Positions 34,822-47,177 are shown, counted from the stretch's first letter. The stretch is 64,000 bases of DNA from Erwinia billingiae Eb661 (GCF_000196615.1 NC_014306.1:744001-808000); one strand, 5' to 3'. Notes: generated from the sequence alone by a model not told the origin. Made by a program: numbers and translations.

Positions 34822-34839
34822 TAATAATTATTATTATCA
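34822..34839. promoter_or_regulatory. Overlapping Fur-like boxes
   Basis: Two overlapping 15-base windows (34822-34836 and 34825-34839) each match 12 of 14 informative positions of TGATAAT-N-ATTATCA. The stretch is very AT-rich, which raises the chance of a random match. No iron gene adjoins it; the neighbours are the FixJ-type regulator and the bgl operon. Confidence 0.3.
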
Positions 34840-34969
34840 TCGTTTTAGCCCGCTAATAAGAATAACGCCACAAGCCGATGATTAGCCTCGCAATGCCGTC
34901 GGCAAGCTGCCCACATTTTCCCGCTATTCCGCGCCGTTTAACCCCTGCAAAGGCCGGCGAAATTTGACT

Positions 34970-34991
34970 CGCCTCACAGTTCGCTACTGAA
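34970..34991 (+). promoter_or_regulatory. CRP-like site upstream of the bgl operon
   Basis: The core TTTGA-N6-TCACA matches CRP (TGTGA-N6-TCACA) at 9 of 10 core positions, flanked by AAA on the left and TT on the right. It lies about 55-75 bases before the RNA antiterminator, where a CRP-activated promoter for a beta-glucoside operon is expected. Confidence 0.5.
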
Positions 34992-35037
34992 ACCCATTAA
35001 AAATCTTGCCTGTTCGCCGCTGAAATGACATTGATAG

Positions 35038-38410
<3,373 letters not shown>

Positions 38411-38415
38411 CCGCT

Positions 38416-38438
38416 CGCCGGGCGGTTTCCGCCCGGCG
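38416..38438. terminator. Hairpin between convergent bgl genes
   Basis: CGCCGGGCGG and CCGCCCGGCG form a perfect 10-bp stem around TTT. It sits exactly between the glucosidase stop and the bglG stop. There is no T-run, so termination may be inefficient. Confidence 0.6.
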
Positions 38439-39302
38439 TTACGCCTCGTCTGCGTCCTCCGCTAACGCCAGCGTTTCCTTACGCACCCGCTCGATATGAA
38501 TGGTCAGGAACATGCGTTCTTCACAGGAGAGCGTGTAGTGATGTTTTTGCTGAATATGCTGGTCAATTTTTTGCGCGCACTGGTAGGAGAGCGGATATTT
38601 ATCGCGCACCACATCATGCAACGACTCATCGTCACTCCACACGCCGCGTTTGCCGAGCATGCGCTGGGCGAAGAACTTCAGATGGTTAACAAAGCGGTTA
38701 TAGCTCAGGCTGTCGATGCGGTAATCCAGCTGGAGCCGGTACTTCACGATATGCAGGATCTCCTGCATAAACTGGGTGATATGCGACACATCGGACATAT
38801 CGCTGCCCAGCTGGGCGTTGACCAGATGCAGGGCAATAAACCCGGCTTCATCCTCCGGTAGCGTTACGCCCAGCCGTTTTTCAATCAGCTCAAGGGCGTT
38901 CAGGCCCAGCGCGAACTCTTTAGGGTACAGCGTTTTGATTTCCCACTTCAGCACATTGCGGATTGGCAGGTTTTGCCGGTGCCGCTCCAGCGCAAAGTGG
39001 CAGTGATCGCTGAGGGCAATCGACAGGCTCTCATGTAAGGGCGTGCCCAGCTCGCGGCGGGCTTCGGCGATAATCAGCTCGGTGGTGGTGATCACCTCCA
39101 GCGGGATTTCCGACAGCAGTTCGCTCAGACGGGCGGTGAGCGCATCGCTTTGCAGCGCGAACACTTTTTCAATCAGGCCGGCATCCAGCTCATCGCCGAC
39201 GCGTTTTTGAAAGGCTAAACCGCGTCCCATCACCACCTGTTCGTGGCCGTTGTCCGCCAGGATAATCGCCACATTATTATTAAGGATTTTTGCGATCTTC
39301 AT
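38439..39302 (-). CDS. bglG: BglG/LicT-family transcriptional antiterminator
   Basis: 287 residues. The N-terminal CAT RNA-binding domain (about 1-60) reads MKIAKILNNNVAIILADNGHEQVVMGRGLAFQKRVGD. Two PTS regulation domains follow (about 65-170 and 175-285), with the regulatory histidines in SDHCHFALERH, IALHLVN and FLTIHIERV. It binds the RAT in the bglF leader and lets transcription pass. Its own leader also contains a RAT and terminator, so it is autoregulated the same way. It is transcribed towards the bglF-glucosidase pair rather than ahead of it, unlike E. coli bglGFB. Confidence 0.93.
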   Translation of the reverse strand: MKIAKILNNNVAIILADNGHEQVVMGRGLAFQKRVGDELDAGLIEKVFALQSDALTARLSELLSEIPLEVITTTELIIAEARRELGTPLHESLSIALSDHCHFALERHRQNLPIRNVLKWEIKTLYPKEFALGLNALELIEKRLGVTLPEDEAGFIALHLVNAQLGSDMSDVSHITQFMQEILHIVKYRLQLDYRIDSLSYNRFVNHLKFFAQRMLGKRGVWSDDESLHDVVRDKYPLSYQCAQKIDQHIQQKHHYTLSCEERMFLTIHIERVRKETLALAEDADEA

Positions 39303-39320
39303 TTATCCGCCCTGAAAATA

Positions 39321-39360
39321 AAAAAACCTGGCCCACCGGGAGAACGGTGTGCCAGGTTTT
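39321..39360 (-). terminator. Attenuating terminator in the bglG leader
   Basis: A stem of 11 pairs with one mismatch (39327-39338 with 39345-39356) around a 6-base loop. On the minus strand a T-run follows. It lies about 20 bases before the bglG start. Confidence 0.88.
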
Positions 39361-39386
39361 GCCTGTGCTATGCACAGTAACAATCA
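39355..39386 (-). promoter_or_regulatory. Second RAT, in the bglG leader
   Basis: On the minus strand GATTGTTACTG is followed by a short stem-loop and CAGGCAAAACC, the two conserved RAT halves. The 3' end overlaps the terminator, as in the bglF leader, which points to autoregulation of bglG by antitermination. Confidence 0.85.
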
Positions 39387-39568
39387 TGCGCCATGATTAA
39401 CGGCGGGTGCGGATACCGCAATCACTTGATCCGTGAAATGTGATGCATATCCGCTAAAAAACTGACCAAAGTTTAGTAAATATTTGTGCATATCAGTGCA
39501 GTAGTGCGTAAGCCTGGTTAGCATGAAGGAAGTTGTAACGTGAGTTCAGGATAAAGAGAGGCGTTAAC

Positions 39569-41503
39569 GTGGGGAAAGTCATGGCGGACAAGTGGCAGTT
39601 GTGGATAGCAGGCGCCTGTTTAACGGTAGTTACAGGAATGGCACACGCCGATTCGCTGGATGCGCAGCGCGGTCGTTATTTGCAGATTAAGCAGGCGTGG
39701 GACAGCAATCAAATGGATACGGTGGCGCAGCTGATGCCCACGTTACGTGACTATCCTCTTTATCCTTATCTTGAATACCGTGAGCTGGCTCAGCACCTGG
39801 ATCAGGAAACCGGGCTGGCAGTGAATGCCTTTATTAAGCAGTATCCGACCTTACCGCCGGTACGCTCCTTACCTTCCCGCTTTGTTAATGAACTGGCCCG
39901 TCGTGAAGACTGGCGCGGTTTGCTGGTGTTCAGCCCGGAAGAGCCGAAGCCGGTGTCCGCGCGCTGTAACTGGTATTACGCCAAATGGGCGACCGGGCAG
40001 CAGCAGGTCGCCTGGGATGGCGCGAAAGCCATCTGGCTGCGCGGCACGTCTCTGCCAGCAACCTGCGATAAGCTGTTCAGCGTCTGGCAGGCTGCAGGTC
40101 AGCAAACGCCCATCACCACCCTTGAGCGCATGCGTCTGGCGATGAAGGAAGGCAATACCAGCCTGGTCAATTTCCTCGCGAAACAGCTGCCGGAAGATTA
40201 TCAGACCATGGCCAACGCGGTAATGGATCTGCAGAACAACCCTCAAACGGTGGTGACCTTTGCCCGCGCCGTGGGCCCAACCGATTTCACCCGTCAGGCG
40301 ACCTCGCTGGCGTTTGCGCGCGTGGCGCGTGAAGACGCGGAAAATGCCCGGGCGATGATCCCGTCGTTGGTGACCGCGCAGAAGATGAGCGATCGGGAAG
40401 CGCAGGATCTGAAAGAGGCGGTCGCCTGGCGGTTGATGGGCAACGATATCACCTCTGAACAGGCACGCTGGCGTGATGATGTGGTGATGCGCAGCGACTC
40501 CACGGCGTTGATTGAGCGCCGGGTCAGGATGTCGCTTGGCAATAACGATCGTCGCGGTCTGAATACCTGGATAGCCCGCCTGCCGGTTGAAGCCAAACAG
40601 AAAGATGAGTGGCAATACTGGCAGGCCGACCTGCTGTTAGAGCAGGGCCGGAAAGAGGAAGCCGAGAAAATCCTGCATGGACTGATGCAGGAACGCGGTT
40701 TCTATCCGATGGTGGCTGCGCAGAAGCTCGGCGAAGAGTACAAAATGCAAATCGACAAGGCGCCGCCTCAGGACAGCAGCCTGACCCAGGGCGCCGAGAT
40801 TGCCCGCGTGCGTGAGCTGATGTACTGGGGAATGGATAATCTTGCCCGCACCGAATGGAGCTACCTGGTTTCCAGTAAAAACAGCGGGCAGCAGCAGCAG
40901 CTGGCCCAGTATGCCTACCAGCAAAACTGGTGGGTGCTGAGCGTGCAGGCAACCATTACCGGCAAATTGTGGAACAGTCTGCAGGAACGCTTCCCGCTGG
41001 CCTATCAGGATCAGTTCCAGCGCTACGCCAACGGCAAGGCGATTCCGATTAGCTATGCGATGGCCATCGCCCGTCAGGAGAGCGCCTGGAACCCGAAAGC
41101 GCGCTCGCCGGTGGGGGCATCGGGTCTGATGCAGGTGATGCCGGCTACCGCGCAGCATACGGTGAAGGTCTACAGCCTGCCGGGCTACAGCAACAGCAGC
41201 CAGTTGCTGGATCCGGAAACCAATATTCAGATCGGCACGCAGTATCTGGAATCGGTCTATCAGCAGTTTGGTCAGAACCGCATCTTCTCGTCTGCTGCCT
41301 ACAACGCCGGCCCATCACGGGTGAAAACCTGGCTGGGTAACAGCGCAGGCAAGCTGGATCCGGTGGCCTTTATCGAAACCATCCCGTTCTCGGAAACGCG
41401 CGGCTATGTGAAAAACGTGCTGGCGTACGATGCTTATTATCGCCATTTCATGGATAAGTCAGACAAAATTCTGGCGGATAACGAGTGGCAACGGCGCTAC
41501 TGA
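39569..41503 (+). CDS. slt: Soluble lytic murein transglycosylase
   Basis: 644 residues; E. coli Slt70 has 645. The GTG at 39569 is supported by an AGAGG site 7 bases upstream. From it, the signal peptide up to DSLDAQR is 27 residues, the same as in E. coli, whereas the ATG at 39581 would shorten it. The long N-terminal part is the helical superhelix. The catalytic domain (about 480-640) has E504 in ARQESAWNP, followed by SPVGASGLMQVMPATA and SAAYNAGPSRV. It cleaves peptidoglycan in the periplasm, forming 1,6-anhydromuramic ends. The same neighbour (trpR) follows as in E. coli. Confidence 0.97.
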   Translation: MGKVMADKWQLWIAGACLTVVTGMAHADSLDAQRGRYLQIKQAWDSNQMDTVAQLMPTLRDYPLYPYLEYRELAQHLDQETGLAVNAFIKQYPTLPPVRSLPSRFVNELARREDWRGLLVFSPEEPKPVSARCNWYYAKWATGQQQVAWDGAKAIWLRGTSLPATCDKLFSVWQAAGQQTPITTLERMRLAMKEGNTSLVNFLAKQLPEDYQTMANAVMDLQNNPQTVVTFARAVGPTDFTRQATSLAFARVAREDAENARAMIPSLVTAQKMSDREAQDLKEAVAWRLMGNDITSEQARWRDDVVMRSDSTALIERRVRMSLGNNDRRGLNTWIARLPVEAKQKDEWQYWQADLLLEQGRKEEAEKILHGLMQERGFYPMVAAQKLGEEYKMQIDKAPPQDSSLTQGAEIARVRELMYWGMDNLARTEWSYLVSSKNSGQQQQLAQYAYQQNWWVLSVQATITGKLWNSLQERFPLAYQDQFQRYANGKAIPISYAMAIARQESAWNPKARSPVGASGLMQVMPATAQHTVKVYSLPGYSNSSQLLDPETNIQIGTQYLESVYQQFGQNRIFSSAAYNAGPSRVKTWLGNSAGKLDPVAFIETIPFSETRGYVKNVLAYDAYYRHFMDKSDKILADNEWQRRY

Positions 41504-41529
41504 TCGCGCCAGGCCTGTGCTATGCTTCT

Positions 41530-41547
41530 GTACTAGTTTAATAGTAT
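41530..41547. promoter_or_regulatory. Trp operator upstream of trpR
   Basis: GTACTAGTTTAATAGTAT matches the trp operator palindrome (GTACTAGTTAACTAGTAC) closely, 10 bases before the trpR ATG. It predicts autorepression by TrpR with tryptophan. Confidence 0.85.
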
Positions 41548-41556
41548 GGGCCACAC

Positions 41557-41886
41557 ATGAGCGAATCTTCCGTTCCCGTTACCATGGAACCGCATAACGA
41601 AGAGTGGCAGCGTTTTGTGACGCTGCTGCAACGTGCCTTTGGCAATGGATTACATCTGCCGCTGCTGCAACTGATGATGACGCCCGATGAGCGCGAAGCA
41701 TTGGGAACGCGACTGCGGATTATTGAAGAATTGATGCGGGGCGAATTGAGCCAGCGTGAATTGAAAAACGATTTAGGGGTGGGGATTGCGACCATAACCC
41801 GTGGGTCGAACAGCCTGAAAAGTGCGCCGCCAGCGCTGAAAGCCTGGCTGGAGGCGCAACTGCTGACCGGCTCAGATAAGATCTGA
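41557..41886 (+). CDS. trpR: Trp operon repressor TrpR
   Basis: 109 residues; E. coli TrpR has 108. The helix-turn-helix reads [25 protein letters not shown], and the tryptophan-binding residues lie in the [12 protein letters not shown] region. A homodimeric repressor of the trp, aroH and trpR promoters when tryptophan is bound. The operator sits directly upstream. Its last 15 bases overlap the convergent yjjX gene. Confidence 0.97.
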   Translation: MSESSVPVTMEPHNEEWQRFVTLLQRAFGNGLHLPLLQLMMTPDEREALGTRLRIIEELMRGELSQRELKNDLGVGIATITRGSNSLKSAPPALKAWLEAQLLTGSDKI

Positions 41887-42423
41887 TCCGTCGGATTCGC
41901 CCGGCTTCATCTGATAGATATCATTATGGAACGGGCAGAGCGCCAGAATCAGCGCCTGATGGTACACGCTGGTGCGTGACAGCAGGCCGGCGGTAAAGGC
42001 GCCGATGGCACCGCCTTTTTGCTTGATGTTATCAATGCCGGTGAGGCGGGACATCTCTTCACCCAGTTCACGGCCTTCGTGGATCCCTTTCATCACGATG
42101 GCCGGCAGCGTAAAGCTGGCCGAGCGCGATTCGCCGCGCAGTTTGTGGTTTTCCACCACCATCCAGGCGAAGGCACTCTCTTCTTCGATCCCGGCTTCAA
42201 TCGCCACCCAGAAATCTGCTTCCGGACGAACCTGGCGGGCATTCATCACCCGTTGGCGTGCGCCAGTTCTCGTTTCGTGATTTGTTATTGGCTGTGCGGC
42301 CACGCCGCTGTCGACCTCGACACCCTCAATATGGCAGGATCCTTCACCGAACACATCGCTGAATGCCTGAGAAATTGCCTTAATTTTGGCTGGATTGATG
42401 GTGGCAGCGACAACATGGTACAT
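41872..42423 (-). CDS. yjjX: Inosine/xanthosine triphosphatase YjjX
   Basis: 183 residues, starting [21 protein letters not shown] and containing [12 protein letters not shown], the ITPase-like fold of YjjX. It removes non-canonical purine triphosphates (ITP, XTP) that would otherwise enter nucleic acids. E. coli YjjX is about 13 residues shorter. The extra C-terminal tail ([12 protein letters not shown]) is encoded partly over the end of trpR. Convergent with trpR and divergent from gpmB, as in E. coli. Confidence 0.93.
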   Translation of the reverse strand: MYHVVAATINPAKIKAISQAFSDVFGEGSCHIEGVEVDSGVAAQPITNHETRTGARQRVMNARQVRPEADFWVAIEAGIEEESAFAWMVVENHKLRGESRSASFTLPAIVMKGIHEGRELGEEMSRLTGIDNIKQKGGAIGAFTAGLLSRTSVYHQALILALCPFHNDIYQMKPGESDGSDLI

Positions 42424-42473
42424 AATTGTTTGAACCCTTTAGGCAAATTTGTCGCAGTATAACGGAAAATCGC

Positions 42474-43121
42474 ATGTTACAGGTCTATCTTGTTCGCCAC
42501 GGAGAAACGCTTTGGAATGCCGCCCGACGCATTCAGGGACAGTCAGACAGCGCGCTGACGGAGAAAGGAGAGCAGCAGGCTCATCAGGTTGGGGAGCGCG
42601 TGAAACATCTTGGCATCACCCATGTGATCTCCAGCGATTTGGGGCGAACCAAACGCACGGCGGAGATCATTGCGGATGCCTGTGGCTGCAACGTCACCCT
42701 CGACCCACGCTTGCGTGAGCTGAACATGGGTGTGCTGGAAGAGCAGCCGCTGGATGAACTGACCGCCGAGCAGGAGAGCTGGCGGAAAACGCTGGTCGAC
42801 GGCACTGAAAACGGCCGCATTCCTGGCGGAGAGTCGATGACGGAGATGGCAGAGCGGATGCATAACGCGCTGAACGCCTGTCTGGATCTGCCTGCAGGAA
42901 GCCGTCCGCTGATCGTCAGCCACGGTATGGCGCTGGGTGTGTTGGTCAGTACCTTATTGGGCCTGCCGGCGCATGCCGAACGTCGCCTGCGCTTACGCAA
43001 CTGCTCGATTTCACGCGTCGATCATCAGCAAAGTGCCTGGCTGGCAGCGGGTTGGGTCGTGGAAACGGCCGGGGATGTTGCCCATCTCGATCAGCCTGCG
43101 CTGGATGAGCTGCAGCGCTAA
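42474..43121 (+). CDS. gpmB: Histidine phosphatase family protein GpmB (YtjC)
   Basis: 215 residues from the ATG at 42474, the same length as the E. coli protein. The open frame 16 codons upstream is not needed. The catalytic histidine motif VYLVRHGETLWN begins at residue 4, and the second His is in LIVSHGMALGVL. It is named a probable phosphoglycerate mutase, but the E. coli protein is mainly known as a phosphatase; in vivo role uncertain. Cytoplasmic. A hairpin follows, before the convergent rob gene. Confidence 0.94.
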   Translation: MLQVYLVRHGETLWNAARRIQGQSDSALTEKGEQQAHQVGERVKHLGITHVISSDLGRTKRTAEIIADACGCNVTLDPRLRELNMGVLEEQPLDELTAEQESWRKTLVDGTENGRIPGGESMTEMAERMHNALNACLDLPAGSRPLIVSHGMALGVLVSTLLGLPAHAERRLRLRNCSISRVDHQQSAWLAAGWVVETAGDVAHLDQPALDELQR

Positions 43122-43138
43122 TCATCGGAAGATGAAGC

Positions 43139-43160
43139 AGGGGCGATGTGTTTCGCCCCT
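43139..43160. terminator. Hairpin between gpmB and rob
   Basis: AGGGGCGA and TCGCCCCT form an 8-bp stem around a 6-base loop, 18 bases after the gpmB stop. The T-tail is poor. Confidence 0.55.
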
Positions 43161-43203
43161 TCACGCTAAAAGCCGGGGAATACCGTGCTCAATTACCCTG
43201 TGG

Positions 43204-44094
43204 TTACGCGGTTGCTGAGTCTGCCGGTGCACGGATGGGGATCAGATATTCACAACGGATCTCCGTCGGCGGCTCGGCGCGTTTCTTGCCACCGTGGGTG
43301 TAGAAGCGCTCGATATCCTGGCCATGGCGGCGGGTCAGCTTCAGCATCGGCATACAGGTGCCGTACACCAGCAGGATAAAGTCCTGGAACTCGCTGTGCG
43401 GGCCTTCATACGTAAACTGCACGTATTCCCCCCCTTCTAACATCACGGTCTGCGTGGACTGCAACGGCTGCGACAGCTTGTCCGACGGCACGGCGGTGGT
43501 GTACAGGATCTCCTGCTCATCATCCTTTTCCATGCTTGGACGCGACTGATGCAGGCCATACAGCACCGGCGGCACCATATCCGTTTCGGCCAGGAACTGA
43601 CGCCAGAAGTGCAACCGCATCTCACTCCGCGCACTGGAGATCTGCTCCAGCGTACAGGTGTAACTTTGCGTTTGCCCAACCAACACCGTTTCCGGCAGAG
43701 TGATCCAGGCAGGCTCGGGAACGTGGAAATCACCCAGGCGGATCGGCGGACGTAAGCCAAACGAGTTCCAGTCAGACGAGCGGCGATAGTACGCAGGCGT
43801 CTGGTTGAACTGCTTTTTAAATGCCCGGGTAAACGTCTGTTGCGAATCAAAACGATACTGCAGGGCAATGTCCAGAATCGGACGGCTGGTCAGGCGAAGC
43901 GCTACTGCGGCCTTAGACAGACGGCGTGCGCGGATGTATGCGCCAATCGCGTGTCCGGTGACTTCCTTAAACATTCTTTGCAAGTGCCATTTTGAATAAC
44001 CGGCCTTGGTCGCCACGTTGTCCAAAGACAGCGGCTGATCAAGGTGGCTTTCAAGCCAGACAAGCAAATCGCGAATGATACCGGCTTGATCCAT
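43204..44094 (-). CDS. rob: Right-origin-binding transcription activator Rob
   Basis: 296 residues. The N-terminal AraC-type DNA-binding domain (two helix-turn-helices, about 5-110) reads LSLDNVATKAGYSKWHLQRMFKEVTGHAIGAYIRARRLSKAA. The C-terminal GyrI-like effector domain (about 125-290) separates it from MarA and SoxS. It activates mar/sox/rob-box genes for multidrug, solvent and oxidant resistance, often after binding bile salts or dipyridyl. Divergent from creA, as in E. coli. Confidence 0.96.
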   Translation of the reverse strand: MDQAGIIRDLLVWLESHLDQPLSLDNVATKAGYSKWHLQRMFKEVTGHAIGAYIRARRLSKAAVALRLTSRPILDIALQYRFDSQQTFTRAFKKQFNQTPAYYRRSSDWNSFGLRPPIRLGDFHVPEPAWITLPETVLVGQTQSYTCTLEQISSARSEMRLHFWRQFLAETDMVPPVLYGLHQSRPSMEKDDEQEILYTTAVPSDKLSQPLQSTQTVMLEGGEYVQFTYEGPHSEFQDFILLVYGTCMPMLKLTRRHGQDIERFYTHGGKKRAEPPTEIRCEYLIPIRAPADSATA

Positions 44095-44286
44095 AAATCA
44101 TCCTTACCTGGTTAAAATTAGTGCAGGGAAAAGTTCCACTACTGGCTTCTGTTACGCATTCAGTCTGCAAGAAGACAAATACCCTGTGCTGATGCGCCTC
44201 AAACAACGGGGAGGTGTTACCATGCGGCAAGTGCCTGAAGAAGTTTACCTTACAATGTCATCTATTTTCTAAGCAATGGTAACGTT

Positions 44287-44757
44287 ATGACAATGAGAAA
44301 ATTGTTAATAGTCACGTCGGTAATTTTTGCATCGGTAACCGCTCATGCTGAGCAGGTTGGATCAGTGGACACGGTGTTTAAGGTGTTTGGCCCAGACCAT
44401 AAGATAGTGGTTGAAGCCTTCGACGATCCGGATGTAAAAAATGTAACTTGTTATATCAGTCGCGCCAAAACCGGCGGCATCAAGGGTGGACTTGGGCTGG
44501 CTGAGGATACCTCAGACGCGGCCATCTCCTGTCAGCAGGTTGGTCCGGTTGAACTTAGCGATAAAATTGCCAAGGGCAAAGCGGAAGGCGAGGTCGTGTT
44601 CCAAAAGCGGACTTCACTGGTGTTTAAAAAGCTTCAGGTGGTACGGTTTTACGATCAGAAGCGTAATGCGCTGATCTATCTGAGCTATTCCGATAAAGTT
44701 GTGGATGGTTCGCCTAAAAACGCCCTGAGCGCAGTGCCTATTATGCCGTGGAAATAG
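44287..44757 (+). CDS. creA: CreA family protein
   Basis: 156 residues with a short signal peptide ending near AHAEQVG. The body ([36 protein letters not shown] and the C-terminal SAVPIMPW) is nearly identical in layout to E. coli CreA. It is predicted periplasmic; its function is not established. In E. coli creA is followed by creBCD; here arcA comes next on the opposite strand and creBCD are absent. An ATG two codons later (44293) is an equally possible start. Confidence 0.95.
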   Translation: MTMRKLLIVTSVIFASVTAHAEQVGSVDTVFKVFGPDHKIVVEAFDDPDVKNVTCYISRAKTGGIKGGLGLAEDTSDAAISCQQVGPVELSDKIAKGKAEGEVVFQKRTSLVFKKLQVVRFYDQKRNALIYLSYSDKVVDGSPKNALSAVPIMPWK

Positions 44758-44771
44758 TCTGCTGCATAGAA

Positions 44772-44801
44772 AAGGGCCGGATTACCGGCCCTTAATTTTT
44801 T
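44772..44801 (+). terminator. Terminator between creA and arcA
   Basis: AAGGGCCGG and CCGGCCCTT form a 9-bp perfect stem around ATTA, followed by AA and a T-run on the plus strand. It serves creA and may also act for the convergent arcA. Confidence 0.9.
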
Positions 44802-44814
44802 GCACCCGCAGGAA

Positions 44815-45531
44815 TTAGTCCTGCAGATCGCCACAGAAACGGTAACCTTCACCGTGGATGGTCGCGATGATTTCTGGGGTATCCGGCGTGGATTCGAAGT
44901 GTTTACGAATACGGCGGATGGTCACATCAACGGTACGATCGTGTGGCTTCAGCTCACGGCCGGTCATCTTTTTCAGCAGATCGGCACGGGTCTGGATTTT
45001 GCCTGGGTTCTCGCAGAAATGCAGCATGGCGCGGAACTCACTGCGCGGCAGCTTGTACTGCTCGCCCTGTGGGCTGATCAGGGAACGGCTGTTGATGTCC
45101 AGCTCCCAACCGTTAAACTTGTAGCTCTCAACCAGCTTGCGCTCTTCACTGTGCGGCGCCAGATTCATGGTGCGGGAAAGCAGGTTGCGTGCGCGGATGG
45201 TCAGCTCACGCGGGTTAAACGGTTTAGTGATGTAATCATCTGCGCCAATTTCCAGGCCGAGAATTTTGTCGACTTCGTTGTCGCGACCGGTCAGGAACAT
45301 CAGGGCTACGTTAGCCTGTTCGCGAAGTTCGCGGGCCAACAGCAGACCGTTTTTCCCTGGCAGGTTAATATCCATGATCACCAGGTTGATGTCGTTCTCG
45401 GTCAATATATGGTGCATTTCAGCACCATCCGTAGCTTCATAAACCATGTAGCCTTCGGCCTCAAAAATACTTTTGAGAGTATTACGAGTCACTAATTCGT
45501 CTTCAACGATAAGTATGTGCGGGGTCTGCAT
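44815..45531 (-). CDS. arcA: Redox response regulator ArcA
   Basis: 238 residues from the ATG at 45531 ([19 protein letters not shown]), identical in length to E. coli ArcA. The 29-residue upstream extension in frame is hydrophobic and not part of the family. The receiver has the phospho-acceptor D54 ([10 protein letters not shown]) and K in [11 protein letters not shown]. The OmpR-type winged helix (about 135-235) ends [15 protein letters not shown]. With ArcB it represses aerobic respiratory genes under low oxygen. The gene has a long leader region containing an FNR-like box. Confidence 0.97.
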   Translation of the reverse strand: MQTPHILIVEDELVTRNTLKSIFEAEGYMVYEATDGAEMHHILTENDINLVIMDINLPGKNGLLLARELREQANVALMFLTGRDNEVDKILGLEIGADDYITKPFNPRELTIRARNLLSRTMNLAPHSEERKLVESYKFNGWELDINSRSLISPQGEQYKLPRSEFRAMLHFCENPGKIQTRADLLKKMTGRELKPHDRTVDVTIRRIRKHFESTPDTPEIIATIHGEGYRFCGDLQD

Positions 45532-46132
45532 GTGTTCGCTACCTAAAATTGCCAACAAAGTTAAAACAGGGCATACAGTTAACAGGACCAGACAAAGCAG
45601 ATGAGTCATCCGGCGCAAAACGTCAACTGTACAGAATATGTTCTTGAGCCATTAAAGACCAGGCCGTGCTTCCCGGGAAGACAAGGTGCATCCTGTCCTG
45701 GTACGCTTAAAAATGGGTGTACATCTTATCCGCATTAACAGCAATATAACAGTACAAGACCTGACCGAAATGTAATAAACAACGCTAAGTTGACTTATAT
45801 CAAACCAATTGTAGCACGTTAACAAGTTTGTGAAAAACTCTTCCAAGAATGCCAGCTTAGCTCACATTTATGTGCTTTTCGCCGACAAGTTAGCGCCCGG
45901 CGGCAAAAGGAGTTTGGATCGGATTTAACATTTGGTAATTGATTGAACCCTATGGTTTTATGTGCTGATAATTGTTTTTATTAGGGTATTTAGCCTGAAC
46001 TCGTCATATAATTTGTTTATGACTGAATAGAGTATGCACCGGTAATGTTGTTTATTTGTTACTGGTGAGCGAATTTTTTTACAAGCTGGCTGTAATTTGT
46101 TTACCGCCCGGCCAACCATTATTAAGGCAGTT
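45532..46132. other. Long intergenic region between arcA and the methyltransferase gene
   Basis: About 600 bases without a supported gene, AT-rich, carrying the divergent promoters. It contains one FNR-like box. The E. coli counterpart holds the small gene yjjY; no ORF here resembles it. A 45-codon ORF at 45601-45738 has no ribosome site and was not accepted. Confidence 0.65.
45790..45803. promoter_or_regulatory. FNR-like box upstream of arcA
   Basis: TTGACTTATATCAA matches the FNR consensus TTGAT-N4-ATCAA at 9 of 10 positions. It lies about 260 bases before the arcA start. E. coli arcA is activated by FNR from distal promoters, which fits. Confidence 0.65.
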
Positions 46133-46834
46133 ATGCGTTTTCCCCTGATCCTTGTCTCACCACGCAGACCAGAAAATGTCGGCGCCGCCGCCCGCGCCAT
46201 GAAAACCATGGGATTTGATGAGCTGCGGATCGTCAACAGTCAGGCGCACCTTGAACCGGCCGCCCGCTGGGTTGCGCATGGTGCCGGGGAAATCCTCGAC
46301 AACGCCACCCACTGGGATTCGCTGGACGCGGCACTGGCGGACATCGACTTCAGCATCGCCACCACCGCGCGCAGTCGGGCAAAATTCCGCTATTACGCCA
46401 CGCCTCAGCAGGTGCAGAGCCTGTTAGAAGAGAAGCAGCAGTGGGTGCAAAGTGCCGCGCTGGTGTTTGGCCGAGAAGATACCGGGCTGACCAATGAGGA
46501 GCTGGCGTTGGTGGATGTGCTGACCGGGATCCCGATGGCTGCCGACTATCCTTCCCTGAATCTGGGGCAGGCAGTCATGGTCTATTGCTACCAGCTTTCC
46601 GCGCTACGGCAGGTGAGTGCCATAAAAGAAGCGCCCGCGGATGCCCAGCAGCTGGATGCATTGCGGCAGCGTCTCGATCGGCTGTTGGTGAGCCTGGAAG
46701 TCAGCGAGGACAGCAAACTGGTGGACTGGCTGGCCCAGCGACTTGGCCTGTTGGAACAGCGCGACAACGCCATGCTGCATCGTCTGCTGCATGATGTAGA
46801 AAAAAAACTTATAGATAAAAAAACTGGCGAATAA
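46133..46834 (+). CDS. TrmH/SpoU-family RNA methyltransferase (YjtD/LasT-like)
   Basis: 233 residues from the ATG at 46133 (MRFPLILVSPRRPENVGAAARAMKTMGF). The SPOUT-fold motifs are ENVGAAARAMKTMG, ALVFGREDTGLTNEEL and MAADYPSLNLGQAVMVYCY. It uses S-adenosylmethionine to methylate RNA, probably a tRNA or rRNA 2'-O position; the target of this branch is not known to me. E. coli has the homologue at the same place between arcA and thrL. An upstream open extension of 12 codons is not conserved. Confidence 0.93.
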   Translation: MRFPLILVSPRRPENVGAAARAMKTMGFDELRIVNSQAHLEPAARWVAHGAGEILDNATHWDSLDAALADIDFSIATTARSRAKFRYYATPQQVQSLLEEKQQWVQSAALVFGREDTGLTNEELALVDVLTGIPMAADYPSLNLGQAVMVYCYQLSALRQVSAIKEAPADAQQLDALRQRLDRLLVSLEVSEDSKLVDWLAQRLGLLEQRDNAMLHRLLHDVEKKLIDKKTGE

Positions 46835-46951
46835 AGCAATGGCAGTGGGTATTACTGGCATTGTTTCGACAGCTAACAGAATGGATCTGTTTTTTCGGGG
46901 AATGCCCCAAGGCTTCTCCGCTGCGCCGTCGGCCAGACGGTGATAAAAAAA

Positions 46952-46980
46952 TTGACTTGGCCAGGGGATTGCTTTACTTC
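46952..46980 (+). promoter_or_regulatory. Promoter of the threonine operon
   Basis: TTGACT, 17 bases, then TACTTC. The -35 is strong; the -10 is weak. The position, 45 bases before thrL, corresponds to the E. coli thr promoter. Confidence 0.5.
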
Positions 46981-47024
46981 TGGAGGCCGACAGAATTTAT
47001 AAACAGACAGACGATAAATCTAAA

Positions 47025-47096
47025 ATGCGCAATTTCAGCCTGATGACAACAATCATTATTACCACCACCATTACCACAGGTAACGGTGCGGGCTGA
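47025..47096 (+). CDS. thrL: thr operon leader peptide
   Basis: 23 residues (MRNFSLMTTIIITTTITTGN...) with a run of threonine and isoleucine codons (8 Thr and 4 Ile). Stalling at these codons when threonyl- or isoleucyl-tRNA is scarce prevents the downstream terminator from forming. It is slightly longer than the 21-residue E. coli peptide. Confidence 0.95.
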   Translation: MRNFSLMTTIIITTTITTGNGAG

Positions 47097-47120
47097 CGCA
47101 TACAGGAATCATCAAAAATA

Positions 47121-47153
47121 AGCCCGCACCTAAACAGTGCGGGCTTTTTTTTC
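47121..47153 (+). terminator. thr attenuator terminator
   Basis: AGCCCGCAC and GTGCGGGCT form a 9-bp perfect stem with a 7-base loop, followed by seven T. It lies between thrL and thrA. The end of thrL (GGTGCGGGC) can pair with the left arm as antiterminator. Confidence 0.95.
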
Positions 47154-47177
47154 GGCAAAAATTCAGGAGATTTTGAT

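Noticed and set aside
39436..39457. CRP-like half site (AAATGTGAT) between bglG and slt
   Set aside because: Only the left half matches; the right half (TCCGC) is poor, so it was not annotated.
44815..45618. ArcA with a 29-residue hydrophobic N-terminal extension
   Set aside because: The family starts at [12 protein letters not shown]; the extension is open frame upstream of the true ATG at 45531.
45601..45738. 45-codon ORF in the arcA upstream region, considered as yjjY
   Set aside because: No ribosome site, and the translation does not resemble the E. coli YjjY I remember.
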